From positions 62,001 to 126,000 of the forward strand of contig NZ_KB894646.1 of assembly GCF_000374585.1 (NCBI RefSeq): 64,000 bases of DNA. Reading direction: 5' to 3'. The notes under the pieces were generated by a model that was not told the DNA's origin, made no database searches, and saw nothing but the letters and a program-made list of their open reading frames with translations. Positions within the stretch are counted from its first letter, which is position 1. Each line of letters opens with the position of its first letter. Positions 37,255-45,829 of the stretch are shown here, one piece after another. This DNA comes from Phocaeicola barnesiae DSM 18169 = JCM 13652. Lineage in GTDB: Bacteria; Bacteroidota; Bacteroidia; Bacteroidales; Bacteroidaceae. A program made the position numbers and the translations under genes.

Positions 37255-37650
37255 TAATCAAAAACAAAACTCCCTTTTACTTATTCTCACACAGGCACTA
37301 CTCCATAGGTCAAAGATATACTTCACATTTCAACGGGTAAGTGAATCACTCCAAGATATTTCAGGTAATAGTTTTTAGGAAGGGAAAAAGATTTTTTCAG
37401 GACTCGTTTTCAGGATAACATTTTCAGGATAACTCACACATCGGCATTCTTTCTTCAATAGGTATTGAGCCTTGGCCGGCCATTCGTATATCGGTAGTAT
37501 CACAACACGTTAACTAGACAACTTTTATATATTATCTCCACTACACAAACCATCATTTACACGCAGGACGTTGTTGGCTCAATACGACTTCTATATCTCA
37601 TGAAACGCTCTTCCCGAAAGTCTGGATGATTTTTCGGAAAGGGCGTTTTT
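37255..37650 (+). ncRNA. Predicted ~395-nt non-coding RNA, family unknown
   Basis: Bounded by a TACCTTTG box and a strong terminator (37603-37650), with no plausible reading frame between them and no resemblance to tmRNA, RNase P RNA or SRP RNA that I can see. Features: four copies of TTTCAGG between about 37360 and 37430 and a TTGGCCGGCCA palindrome near 37475. It is unlike the repeats around it. A 6S-like or Bacteroidales-specific RNA are guesses only. Confidence 0.45.
37603..37650 (+). terminator. Intrinsic terminator of the predicted ncRNA
   Basis: AAACGCTCTTCCCGAAA pairs with TTTCGGAAAGGGCGTTT (one wobble, one mismatch), followed by a T-run. Confidence 0.75.
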
Positions 37651-37681
37651 CGGTTTGATGCTCTTTTACTTTTTCAAGGTG

Positions 37682-37869
37682 CTTTTACTTTTTCTTTTGG
37701 GCGTCCAAAAGAAAAAGGTAACAAAAAGAAAAAACGCCGGCTTCCGTTTGGGGACGGCTCCGAAGCGGTTCCCGGCGGAAACGCAGGAACTCGCTTCGCT
37801 CAAACAGCCTGCGTTTCTTCTCGCCGCTCTCCGCTCCTCCGCTTTTTCGCCCCCAAACTAAGGCCGGAA
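37682..37869 (+). repeat. Dispersed ~188-bp repeat, full-length copy 3
   Basis: Nearly identical to copy 2 at 36732-36919, same orientation, followed by the same ACCAT...CTCTGTAGGGACG flank, so the duplicated block includes neighbouring repeat sequence. Confidence 0.9.
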
Positions 37870-37880
37870 CCATTTCTCTC

Positions 37881-38760
37881 TGTAGGGACGCACGGTCCGT
37901 GCGTCCTAAAACCAACCACCTATACACTGGCTTTTTAATCATCCCCACACAAGAGGTCAAGGAATACATGCATGAACTGAAGGTGTCATCGTCGGTGAAA
38001 AAGAGGACGCACGAGCCGTGCGTCCCTACACGAAACAACATCGCTCTTCATTGATTACAGGTTTGACTACCCAAATGCATTTCACCCCATAACTTTTCCC
38101 GATTCAATCCCCACGACTACCATCCCCTGTACGAAACCTATACAATCGCAAATGTAGGGACGCACGGTCCGTGCGTCCTAAAAACCAACCAACTATACAC
38201 TGGCTTTTAAATCATCCCCACACAAGGGGTCAAGGAATACATGCATGAACTGAAGGTGTCATCGTCGGTGAAAAAGAGGACGCACGAGCCGTGCGTCCCT
38301 ACACGAAACAACATCGCTCTTCATTGATTACAGGTTTGACTACCCAAATGCATTTCACCCCATAACTTTTCCCGATTCAATCCCCACGACTACCATCCCC
38401 TGTACGAAACCTATACAATCGCAAATGTAGGGACGCACGGTCCGTGCGTCCTAAAAACCAACCAACTATACACTGGCTTTTAAATCATCCCCACACAAGG
38501 GGTCAAGGAATACATGCATGAACTGAAGGTGTCATCGTCGGTGAAAAAGAGGACGCACGAGCCGTGCGTCCCTACACGAAACAACATCGCTCTTCATTGA
38601 TTACAGGTTTGTCTACCCAAATGCATTTCACCCCATAACTTTTCCCGATTCAATACTCCACGACTACCATCCCCCTCTACAAACCCTATACAATCGCAAA
38701 TGTAGGGACGCACGGTCCGTGCGTCCTAAAACCAACCACCTATACACTGGCTTTTAAATC
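37881..38760 (+). repeat. Tandem ~273-bp repeat, three full units plus a partial
   Basis: Units begin with TGTAGGGACGCACGG at 37881, 38153, 38426 and 38701 (periods 272, 273, 275). Each holds one 21-bp palindrome in each orientation about 120 bp apart (forward at 37886, 38158, 38431, 38706; inverted at 38005, 38278, 38551). Units 2 and 3 are almost identical. A further partial unit lies at about 36950-37105. No reading frame is conserved across units. Confidence 0.9.
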
Positions 38761-38822
38761 ATCCCCACACAAGAGGTCAGTTGACGAATGGACAAGGTCT
38801 CCCCGTTATTCATTATTCATTA

Positions 38823-40907
38823 TTAATTAACCACGATTTCATCGGTAAAGAGCCAGGCACCCGGACGAGGATTCTTCACGGCATGTACACGGACGTAACG
38901 GGCCTCTCCCTGGCACACCGTACCGTATTCTTTCAGGAGCAGCTTGGGCACGTCGTCGGGGATGTCGCACCATGCGGTTCCGGCGGGTGTGAACGTCTTT
39001 CCGTCTACCGACAGAGATACCTCCACCTTTTGCGGCACGTGTACCCAGGCACCCGGCGAATGCATGAATGTGGCCCCCACGTAGTGTACCGGCTGCACCT
39101 TCCCCAGGTCGACGGTTACATCGAAATCCTCCAGCGTACCCTGCCATTTCTTGTCGCCGTAGGTCCATCCGCCGCAGATACCGTCGGTCAGGGTCGTCTC
39201 TCCGGCGGCGGGATATTGCGGGCTGTACGGCAGGTTGTAGATCACCTTACATCCCTTACCCAGATGCGTAACCGGAGCCAGACTCTCGCGCCGTTCCCCG
39301 TATTCGTTGGCCAGGTCGAAGGTCGTGTATCCCTGTGCCCGGAGCAGGTCAATCAGCCCGAGGGAACGGTTGCGGAAACCAGCGTAGTCCTTCTGTTCCG
39401 GCCGGCTCCAGCCGATTTCGGCAATGGCGAACGCCCGCGGATAATACATGTATTCCGCATGGTCATCCTCCGTGATGTATTCCGACCACAGGTTCCCCTG
39501 AAGCCCCAGCAGATGAGCCGCCTCTTCTTCCGTCAGGCCCTCCTCCACCGGTTCGTAGCCATAGACCTTCTCCAGCGGGCTGTACCCACCGATGGAGACC
39601 GGTTCCTTGAAGGGCGCGTCCTGCGCATAGTCCAGGTAGCAGGTACTTCCCGGTGTCATGATCACGTCGTGTCCCGACTTCAGCGCCCGGATACCGCCTT
39701 CCGTTCCCCGCCAGGACATCACCGTAGCGTTCGGTGCCAGTCCCCCTTGCAGGATCTCGTCGAAGCCGATCATCTTCCTCCCCTTCGAGTTGATGAACGC
39801 CTCGATGCGGTGAATCAGGTAACTCTGCAATTCGTCCACATCCTTCAGCCCCTCCTCCTTCATCCTCCGCTGGCAATCCGGACAAGTCTTCCAACTGCCC
39901 TTTCCCGCCTCGTCACCTCCGATGTGGATATACTCCGAGGGGAACAGGTCGATGACCTCCGTCAGCACATTCTCCAGGAAGGTGAAGGTAGCCTCCTTGC
40001 CCACACAGAAGTCGCTATGCCGGTAAGGCTCGCCCGTACACGAGAGTTCCGGATAAGCCGTCAGCACCTCTTCGCTATGTCCCGGCATTTCGATTTCCGG
40101 AATCACCTGGATGTGCCGTTCTTCGGCGTATGCCAGCAGTTGGCGGATATCCTCCTTCGTGTAATACCCCCCGTAGGCTCCCGGCGTATCCTGCTCACAA
40201 TACCTGGTACCGGCCTCGCACCAGTCCATCCACGAGCGGTTGGGCCGCCATGCCGCGAACTCCGTCAGGCGCGGATAGCGGTCAATCTCCAGGCGCCATC
40301 CGGTGCCGTTGGTCAGGTGCAGGTGCATCTTGTTCAGCTTGAGCAGCGCCATGGCATCCATCTGTTTCATCAGGAATTCCTTGGAGCGGAAATGTCGGGA
40401 CACGTCGAAGTGCAGTCCCCGGTATGCGAAGCGCGGCCGGTCGTCCACCGTGCAGCACACCAGCCGGCGGTTCCTCCTCTCCTCCGTCATTTGCAGGAGG
40501 GTCTGTAAGGCATAGAAGGCACCGGCTTCTCCGGCAGCCCGTATCGTAATCCGTTTCGGAGTAATCTGTAGGGAATATCCTTCCGCCGTCCGGTCGTCCT
40601 CCGCTTCCCCCTTGCGTGGTTTCCTGTCAGCAATTTTTATCACCACATCGGCCTTTCCCGCCTTCTCCACCGGTATCCATTTCAGGGGACCCTGCTCCAG
40701 GTAGCCGGTCAGTTGTTCCGCCCGCTCCCCTTCGATGTAGCAGGTCATACCCTGTTCGGGAACGATAAACACTCCCTGTTCCAGTTCGATGTTCACAGGT
40801 ATCGGAATCACCCGAAGCGGTGTTCCGGCCACGGAGGTTTCCCCTTCCGCCGCATAGACAGCCAGTGCCAATCCGACTGCTGCCAGGCTTGTAAAGATTC
40901 TATTCAT
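38823..40907 (-). CDS. Beta-N-acetylhexosaminidase, GH20
   Basis: Secreted or periplasmic enzyme of 694 residues removing terminal GlcNAc or GalNAc from glycans. Signal peptide MNRIFTSLAAVGLALAVYA; GH20b-like N-domain to about 140; catalytic barrel from RFAYRGLHFDVSRHF, with the Asp-Glu pair in HIGGDEAGKGSW as the substrate-assisted catalytic residues; C-terminal beta-sandwich of discoidin type (VHYVGATFMHSPGAWVHVPQ). Promoter box TATCTTTG at 40935-40942. Likely acts on host mucin or N-glycans, in keeping with the M60 protease elsewhere in the window. Divergent from the CRISPR-Cas operon. Confidence 0.92.
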   Translation of the reverse strand: MNRIFTSLAAVGLALAVYAAEGETSVAGTPLRVIPIPVNIELEQGVFIVPEQGMTCYIEGERAEQLTGYLEQGPLKWIPVEKAGKADVVIKIADRKPRKGEAEDDRTAEGYSLQITPKRITIRAAGEAGAFYALQTLLQMTEERRNRRLVCCTVDDRPRFAYRGLHFDVSRHFRSKEFLMKQMDAMALLKLNKMHLHLTNGTGWRLEIDRYPRLTEFAAWRPNRSWMDWCEAGTRYCEQDTPGAYGGYYTKEDIRQLLAYAEERHIQVIPEIEMPGHSEEVLTAYPELSCTGEPYRHSDFCVGKEATFTFLENVLTEVIDLFPSEYIHIGGDEAGKGSWKTCPDCQRRMKEEGLKDVDELQSYLIHRIEAFINSKGRKMIGFDEILQGGLAPNATVMSWRGTEGGIRALKSGHDVIMTPGSTCYLDYAQDAPFKEPVSIGGYSPLEKVYGYEPVEEGLTEEEAAHLLGLQGNLWSEYITEDDHAEYMYYPRAFAIAEIGWSRPEQKDYAGFRNRSLGLIDLLRAQGYTTFDLANEYGERRESLAPVTHLGKGCKVIYNLPYSPQYPAAGETTLTDGICGGWTYGDKKWQGTLEDFDVTVDLGKVQPVHYVGATFMHSPGAWVHVPQKVEVSLSVDGKTFTPAGTAWCDIPDDVPKLLLKEYGTVCQGEARYVRVHAVKNPRPGAWLFTDEIVVN

Positions 40908-40934
40908 AGTATGCTAGCGTTAACAAACGATGTA

Positions 40935-40942
40935 CAAAGATA
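40935..40942 (-). promoter_or_regulatory. Promoter -7 box for the GH20 gene
   Basis: TATCTTTG on the minus strand matches TAnnTTTG, 28 nt upstream of the ATG. Confidence 0.65.
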
Positions 40943-41069
40943 ATCGGATGTGGTAAATATAGCGGATTTTATCCGTACAAAAGTTGTTGCGGAACAAATT
41001 GTTTCAGGGAGTATGGAGGGATGTGTTGATAAACATAGTCGAAAAGGGAAAAATTTCCTTTAAATTTCC

Positions 41070-41077
41070 TATTTTCG
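41070..41077 (+). promoter_or_regulatory. Possible promoter -7 box for the cas operon
   Basis: TATTTTCG matches TAnnTTTG at all but one fixed position, 41 nt upstream of the cas6 start. Confidence 0.4.
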
Positions 41078-41117
41078 TTGAAAAGTATTAAAATGAGGCA
41101 TATAATATTCAACAAAT

Positions 41118-41783
41118 ATGAGGATACATTTAAGAACTACAGCAAATACCCAAACAATCCCATTTAATTACCAACAGAAATTAGTTGGTACAATACATAA
41201 ATGGTTAGGGAAAAACGAGTTGCATGATATTATGTCTTTGTATTCATTTTCGTGGCTACATAATGGCAAGCAGGTTGAAAAAGGATTTAATTTTACTGAT
41301 GGAGCATATTGGTTTATTAGTTTTTATGATGATGCAAAGCTTAAAATAATAATAGATGAAATACGTAGAACACCTGAACTATTCAATGGAATGAGAATAA
41401 CAGATATATCAATTGAAGAAACTCCTGATTTCAATTCCAAAGAAATTTTTTCTTTAGGCAGTCCTATTTTCCTGAAAAGATCCTTTCCTGAAAATCTAAA
41501 GGACAAACATTACACTTTCGAAGATCCTGAATCGAATGATCTAATGAAAGAGACATTACTTCATAAAATGCAAAAGGCTGGCCTACCTAGCGATAAGACT
41601 CTTGAAATAGGATTTGATTTAACATATGAAAAGAAAAAAATCAAGTATATCAATTACCGCAACATAAGAAACAAAGCAAGCTTATGTCCTATCTATATAA
41701 AAGGGAAACCTGAAACAAAAGCTTTTGCCTGGAATGTTGGAATAGGCAACTCTACAGGCATTGGATTTGGAGCAATATACTAA
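41118..41783 (+). CDS. cas6: CRISPR endoribonuclease Cas6
   Basis: Processes the CRISPR transcript within each repeat, leaving an 8-nt 5' tag (here ATTGAAAC). 221 residues. Seen: RAMP-like N-terminus, GTIHKWLGK with the probable catalytic His28, a second ferredoxin-like half, and the glycine-rich C-terminal loop AWNVGIGNSTGIGFGAIY that identifies the family. First gene of an eight-gene cas operon with small gaps. The gene is clearly more AT-rich than the biotin genes, consistent with horizontal acquisition. Confidence 0.88.
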   Translation: MRIHLRTTANTQTIPFNYQQKLVGTIHKWLGKNELHDIMSLYSFSWLHNGKQVEKGFNFTDGAYWFISFYDDAKLKIIIDEIRRTPELFNGMRITDISIEETPDFNSKEIFSLGSPIFLKRSFPENLKDKHYTFEDPESNDLMKETLLHKMQKAGLPSDKTLEIGFDLTYEKKKIKYINYRNIRNKASLCPIYIKGKPETKAFAWNVGIGNSTGIGFGAIY

Positions 41784-41803
41784 CTTGAAAAAATCAATAT
41801 ATC

Positions 41804-42355
41804 ATGTATTACGTTGTCAAATATACAGGAAAGTTTGGTTTTATAAAACCTTGGACAGCTGTTCGTGACGGATTGACCTATAGCCAACAGTTTTTGTCTC
41901 CGTCCACATTGGAGGGTATCGAAAAGAAACTCTTTCCTGAGACTCTTTCTCAAAATGGTGTGATAAGTAAAATAAAACGTTATCGGTTATCTTACTCATC
42001 CATCGACGTGCAGCAAGAACAGACTCAAACAAGGGGATTCAATGGCAAGAAAAAAATACGGGAAAAGGCTGTCCTGAATCGGGGAATTATGATTGACCCC
42101 ATATTGTATTTGGCATTTGAAGATTATGGTGAAGCATTAAAGGCAAGCACGCAACATGTCTGTTTGTGTCGTAATGAAGATATACTCCTTCCAGATTCCA
42201 TGATTAAAGAGATGGATGAAAGCAGCTTTAATTCCATTAAGGGGTTTGAAATGCGGTTTGGCAAATCAAAGCAATCTTTTATGGTTGGATACAATCGGTT
42301 TGATAATACACCTATGTACGGTTGGCTGGAGATAGACGGCCAATCTATATTGTGA
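41804..42355 (+). CDS. Cas5-like Cascade subunit (divergent)
   Basis: 183 residues between cas6 and cas3, in a place where a Cas5-type subunit is otherwise missing from the operon. The N-terminal MYYVVKYTGKFGFIKPWTAV resembles the glycine/phenylalanine-rich first strand of Cas5 RAMPs, and the length suits Cas5 without a C-terminal domain. Cas5 caps the 5' tag of the crRNA in Cascade. I do not recognise the rest, so the call depends on position, size and the first 30 residues. Alternative: a lineage-specific accessory protein. Confidence 0.55.
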   Translation: MYYVVKYTGKFGFIKPWTAVRDGLTYSQQFLSPSTLEGIEKKLFPETLSQNGVISKIKRYRLSYSSIDVQQEQTQTRGFNGKKKIREKAVLNRGIMIDPILYLAFEDYGEALKASTQHVCLCRNEDILLPDSMIKEMDESSFNSIKGFEMRFGKSKQSFMVGYNRFDNTPMYGWLEIDGQSIL

Positions 42356-42359
42356 TTAT

Positions 42360-44495
42360 ATGGGGAATAGCTATGATTACATATTAGCCAAGCATGAGGA
42401 TAATGGTTTGATTCCTTTGTCTGAACATTTGCTTTTGGTTGCCATTGCAGCCGAAAGTATAGCACGCAATATCGGTCTTGACGCTTCTTTAGCTAGAAAA
42501 GGTGCTATATTGCATGATATAGGCAAGGCAAGTAGTGTTTTCCAAAAGACATTGAAACATGGGTATGTACGCCCTTGTGATTTTATTTTCAGACATGAAA
42601 TTGCTTCTTTGTTCTTTCTTTCAATTTTAGAAGAGGAGGAAAGAAAAGTCGCCATCGAAATGATAGTGGCACACCACAAGTCCATTTATAAAGATATACA
42701 TGAACTGGGATTGCTTGACTTGGAAGATATGGAAGACAGTTTCGGCATCCATTCCAAAGATTTCACTTCATGGGTACCTGATGCTTTAGGTATATTGTCT
42801 TCATTAGGTTTAGCCGTTCATGAGATTACTTTAGACGAAGCAGAAGACAATTACAATTATGCGCTATCCTATTGTGAAAAGATTGGTTTAGGTTTTTCTG
42901 TATGGAAAGGAGTTTTGATGGGAGCTGATCATTTGGCATCAGCTTTGGGTGATAAAACAGAAGATGAAATTGGCAAATTATTTATCTTGCCAGACCTATC
43001 TTTTTATTGCAGACAAAACAGTTTATATCCTTTATCTTTATGTAAGGTAGATGATGCGCGTAAACATACGCTTGTTACAGCACCGACAGGAGCTGGAAAA
43101 ACGGATTTCTTGTTGAGGAGATGTAAAGGACGTATTTTTTACACATTGCCTTTCCAGGCATCGATTAATGCTATGTATGACCGCTTGAAATCAGATTTAA
43201 AGGATACGAACGCACAAATCCATCTCTTGCATGCGGCTTCTAATCTGAAATTGGAACAGGGGAAATGGGAAGAACGTATTATGCAAAAGCACATAGGTGC
43301 CTCCATTAAAGTGATGACTCCTCATCAGATGGCTTCTATTGTCTATGGAGTAAAAGGATATGAGGCAATGCTGGCCGATTTATATAGATGTGATGTTATA
43401 TTGGATGAGATACATACTTATTCTAGTGAAATACAAGCTATCGTATTAAGAATCATTGAAATACTGGCAAATATTGAATGCAGGATACATGTGGGAACAG
43501 CCACAATGCCTCGGATTTTATATAATCGGATATTAGAAATACTTGGTGGACCGTCACAAGTATATGAGGTGTATCTTTCTTCTGATCAGTTGAATGAATT
43601 TAATAGGCATGTGATTCATAAAATAAATGAATTGGAAGATGCTCTCCCAGCAATGGAAAAAGCTCTTTCTGATAATAATAAGATTCTCGTGGTATGTAAT
43701 CAGGTCAAGAGGGCACAAGCAGTTTATCTGTCGCTTCAAACGGATTATCCGGATATTCCTATCATGTTAATTCATAGTCATTTCAAGAGGATAGACCGTC
43801 AACATTTGGAAAATAGTTTGAAGAACCATTATAACATCAGTAAGGAAGCATGTATAGTGGTATCAACCCAAGTCGTTGAAGTTAGTCTTGACATCAGTTT
43901 TGACATGATGATAACGGAATGCGCTCCAATCGATGCGTTGATTCAGCGATTTGGTCGGATAAACAGGAAACGTAGCCGTGAAACGATAGGCCATTATAAA
44001 CCGATTTATGTGATGGCTCCTTATACGGGAAATGACGCACTGCCATACGATGAAGAGGTCCTTCAGAGAAGTTATGCAGTTCTACCCAATGGGACAGTCT
44101 TGGAAGAAAACAAGGTTCAACAGATGTTGGATGAGGTCTACCCTGATACCCGTTTCATGAACATCGATTATTCAGGTGTCATTTTCAAGGATAATCAATG
44201 GATACTTAAGAAGTTATGTCACCGTGCCAAATCGACTTTGTTGGAGGCACTGAATATCAACTCTGTATCTTGCATTTTGGAATCGGATGTAGAATCGTAT
44301 AAAGAGGGAGATAGTGGTGAACGGACTAAAATGGAGATACCCATGAGTTTTAAATCTGTAGGATTTAATCATCTACAAGTCGTAAAAGTGGGAACGTATC
44401 CATTTGTGGTACCGGATAAAAGTTATACTGAAAGTATGGGACTGGATTTGGCTTATGCCAAACCTGAATATTATAAACAGTTTGAAATGTTGTAA
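42360..44495 (+). CDS. cas3: Cas3 nuclease-helicase with HD domain
   Basis: Effector nuclease that unwinds and cuts target DNA after Cascade binding. 711 residues. HD nuclease: HLLLVAIAAE near 23, LHDIGK with His52-Asp53, and MIVAHHKS at 101-108. Superfamily 2 helicase: Walker A APTGAGKTD at 241-249, DEIH at 349-352, GTATMP, and the motif VI segment LIQRFGRINRKR. Domain order HD then helicase is normal. Starts 5 bp after the previous gene. All key residues are present, so it should be active. Confidence 0.93.
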   Translation: MGNSYDYILAKHEDNGLIPLSEHLLLVAIAAESIARNIGLDASLARKGAILHDIGKASSVFQKTLKHGYVRPCDFIFRHEIASLFFLSILEEEERKVAIEMIVAHHKSIYKDIHELGLLDLEDMEDSFGIHSKDFTSWVPDALGILSSLGLAVHEITLDEAEDNYNYALSYCEKIGLGFSVWKGVLMGADHLASALGDKTEDEIGKLFILPDLSFYCRQNSLYPLSLCKVDDARKHTLVTAPTGAGKTDFLLRRCKGRIFYTLPFQASINAMYDRLKSDLKDTNAQIHLLHAASNLKLEQGKWEERIMQKHIGASIKVMTPHQMASIVYGVKGYEAMLADLYRCDVILDEIHTYSSEIQAIVLRIIEILANIECRIHVGTATMPRILYNRILEILGGPSQVYEVYLSSDQLNEFNRHVIHKINELEDALPAMEKALSDNNKILVVCNQVKRAQAVYLSLQTDYPDIPIMLIHSHFKRIDRQHLENSLKNHYNISKEACIVVSTQVVEVSLDISFDMMITECAPIDALIQRFGRINRKRSRETIGHYKPIYVMAPYTGNDALPYDEEVLQRSYAVLPNGTVLEENKVQQMLDEVYPDTRFMNIDYSGVIFKDNQWILKKLCHRAKSTLLEALNINSVSCILESDVESYKEGDSGERTKMEIPMSFKSVGFNHLQVVKVGTYPFVVPDKSYTESMGLDLAYAKPEYYKQFEML

Positions 44496-44497
44496 GT

Positions 44498-45829
44498 ATG
44501 GTAACATCTGTTATTGGTAAAATATTTTTGGAAGCATATAATACGAGGTATGGTACTTCGTATAGTGCGGAGCAGTTTTTCCTGGAAGTCTTTTATCCAT
44601 TGTTTTTTGATAGTAATAAGTATCTGTATTGGGCGCAAAATTCTCCTTTTGTTCAGTTAGAACAGTTAGGGAAGGGAAAGAAACAGAAGATTGAGACTTT
44701 GACGCAAGAAGAAAGAAAACAAAAGTTAAATACTTTTATAAACAAGGTTATGGAAAAAGGATGTTCTGACGCAAGTGTGGCTATTGGATATCCTGCATCT
44801 GATGAAAAGGAATTTGCTACAACTTCGGGACAGGTTTCAAATCTTTCTAATAAGATAAGTAGAGAAGATGTTTTTTACTCTTGGTTTGGGGCAGCACTTG
44901 GAGTAGGAATAGAAGGTAATGTAAAAGACTATAAAGGTGGATTGTCTATTCTATTTTATGATAGAAATATACTTCTTGACATATATGATGGATGGAATAT
45001 TTATAGGGAACTTCTGAATAATAATGAAAAATTGCCTGGTAATAAGATTGTAACATGGAATGGCAATTGGTTATCGCATAAATACAGTAGAGGTTTTGAT
45101 AAAAATAATTATATGGCGAATTTTAATCCTTTTGTATTGAAAGGACAAGATTTTACTATAAAAACAGTTTCATGGACAAAAATCTTAATAGGTATAGCTC
45201 GTAAGTATAAGAATATAAAATTATTGGGATATGTATATGGATTTGGACAAATGAATATAACTATTGGTTTTATTCCTTTTGATTTATCACAAATTATAGC
45301 TCCTGTTGATTTGTATACAAAATTTTTTGGAATAGAATCGGGGAGAAAAGCTGAGAAGTTATGGGGAACTGCTCAAGCTTTCTCGGAAGGATGTAAAAAA
45401 GGAGTAATTGGTCTTTATGCAATGGAACCTAAAGGATTGAAGGAATATTTGGAAGGAGAAATACCAAAATTATCCGATAAGGAAGAACAAATAATAAATT
45501 TTAATGTATATCAAAGTTGGATTATGGCAATGTTAAACAATCAAGAATTATGGGATAAAGCTCAAGAATTTGCATTTGAGCTTTATGAATGTTCAAGTGC
45601 TAAAAGAGCTAAAACGGTGAATGAGAATAAAGTTAGGATGGTGTTGGAAGCAAACAATAAGATGAGCTTTATGAAAAATATGGTCAATGTCGTTGAAAGT
45701 GCAGATAATGTGGAGAAATTGAAAGAAATAGCTTCAATTGTTAATACTATGCCTTCTGACAATGTACCATATTTTCTTACTTTAATCAGATTTCATTACG
45801 CAACGTTTACTAATATTAAAAAGAAATGA
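44498..45829 (+). CDS. Cas8-like Cascade large subunit
   Basis: 443 residues in the position of the large subunit (after cas3, before the Cas7-like gene); large subunits read the PAM and recruit Cas3. No sharp motif is visible, and Cas8 families are known to be poorly conserved. Aromatic and Lys-rich N-terminal two thirds; the last ~130 residues are mostly helical (from MEPKGLKEYLEGE), as in the small-subunit-like C-terminal domain of Cas8b. An AAAAAAGGAG stretch precedes the in-frame ATG at 45422, which could start a separate Cas11-like product. Very AT-rich. Starts 3 nt after cas3; its stop shares 4 nt with the next frame. Confidence 0.65.
   Translation: MVTSVIGKIFLEAYNTRYGTSYSAEQFFLEVFYPLFFDSNKYLYWAQNSPFVQLEQLGKGKKQKIETLTQEERKQKLNTFINKVMEKGCSDASVAIGYPASDEKEFATTSGQVSNLSNKISREDVFYSWFGAALGVGIEGNVKDYKGGLSILFYDRNILLDIYDGWNIYRELLNNNEKLPGNKIVTWNGNWLSHKYSRGFDKNNYMANFNPFVLKGQDFTIKTVSWTKILIGIARKYKNIKLLGYVYGFGQMNITIGFIPFDLSQIIAPVDLYTKFFGIESGRKAEKLWGTAQAFSEGCKKGVIGLYAMEPKGLKEYLEGEIPKLSDKEEQIINFNVYQSWIMAMLNNQELWDKAQEFAFELYECSSAKRAKTVNENKVRMVLEANNKMSFMKNMVNVVESADNVEKLKEIASIVNTMPSDNVPYFLTLIRFHYATFTNIKKK

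Noticed and set aside
37255..37650. tmRNA, RNase P RNA or a riboswitch in the intergenic RNA candidate
   Set aside because: None of the conserved cores of these RNAs is visible, and no downstream gene on the same strand would be controlled.
38781..40508. 575-codon frame opposite the GH20 gene
   Set aside because: Antisense shadow; GH20 catalytic motif and signal peptide are on the minus strand.
41804..42355. Reading the 183-aa gene as an anti-CRISPR or an unrelated insertion
   Set aside because: It is tightly packed in the operon (5 bp before cas3) and its first 30 residues resemble Cas5; no Cas5 exists elsewhere in the locus.
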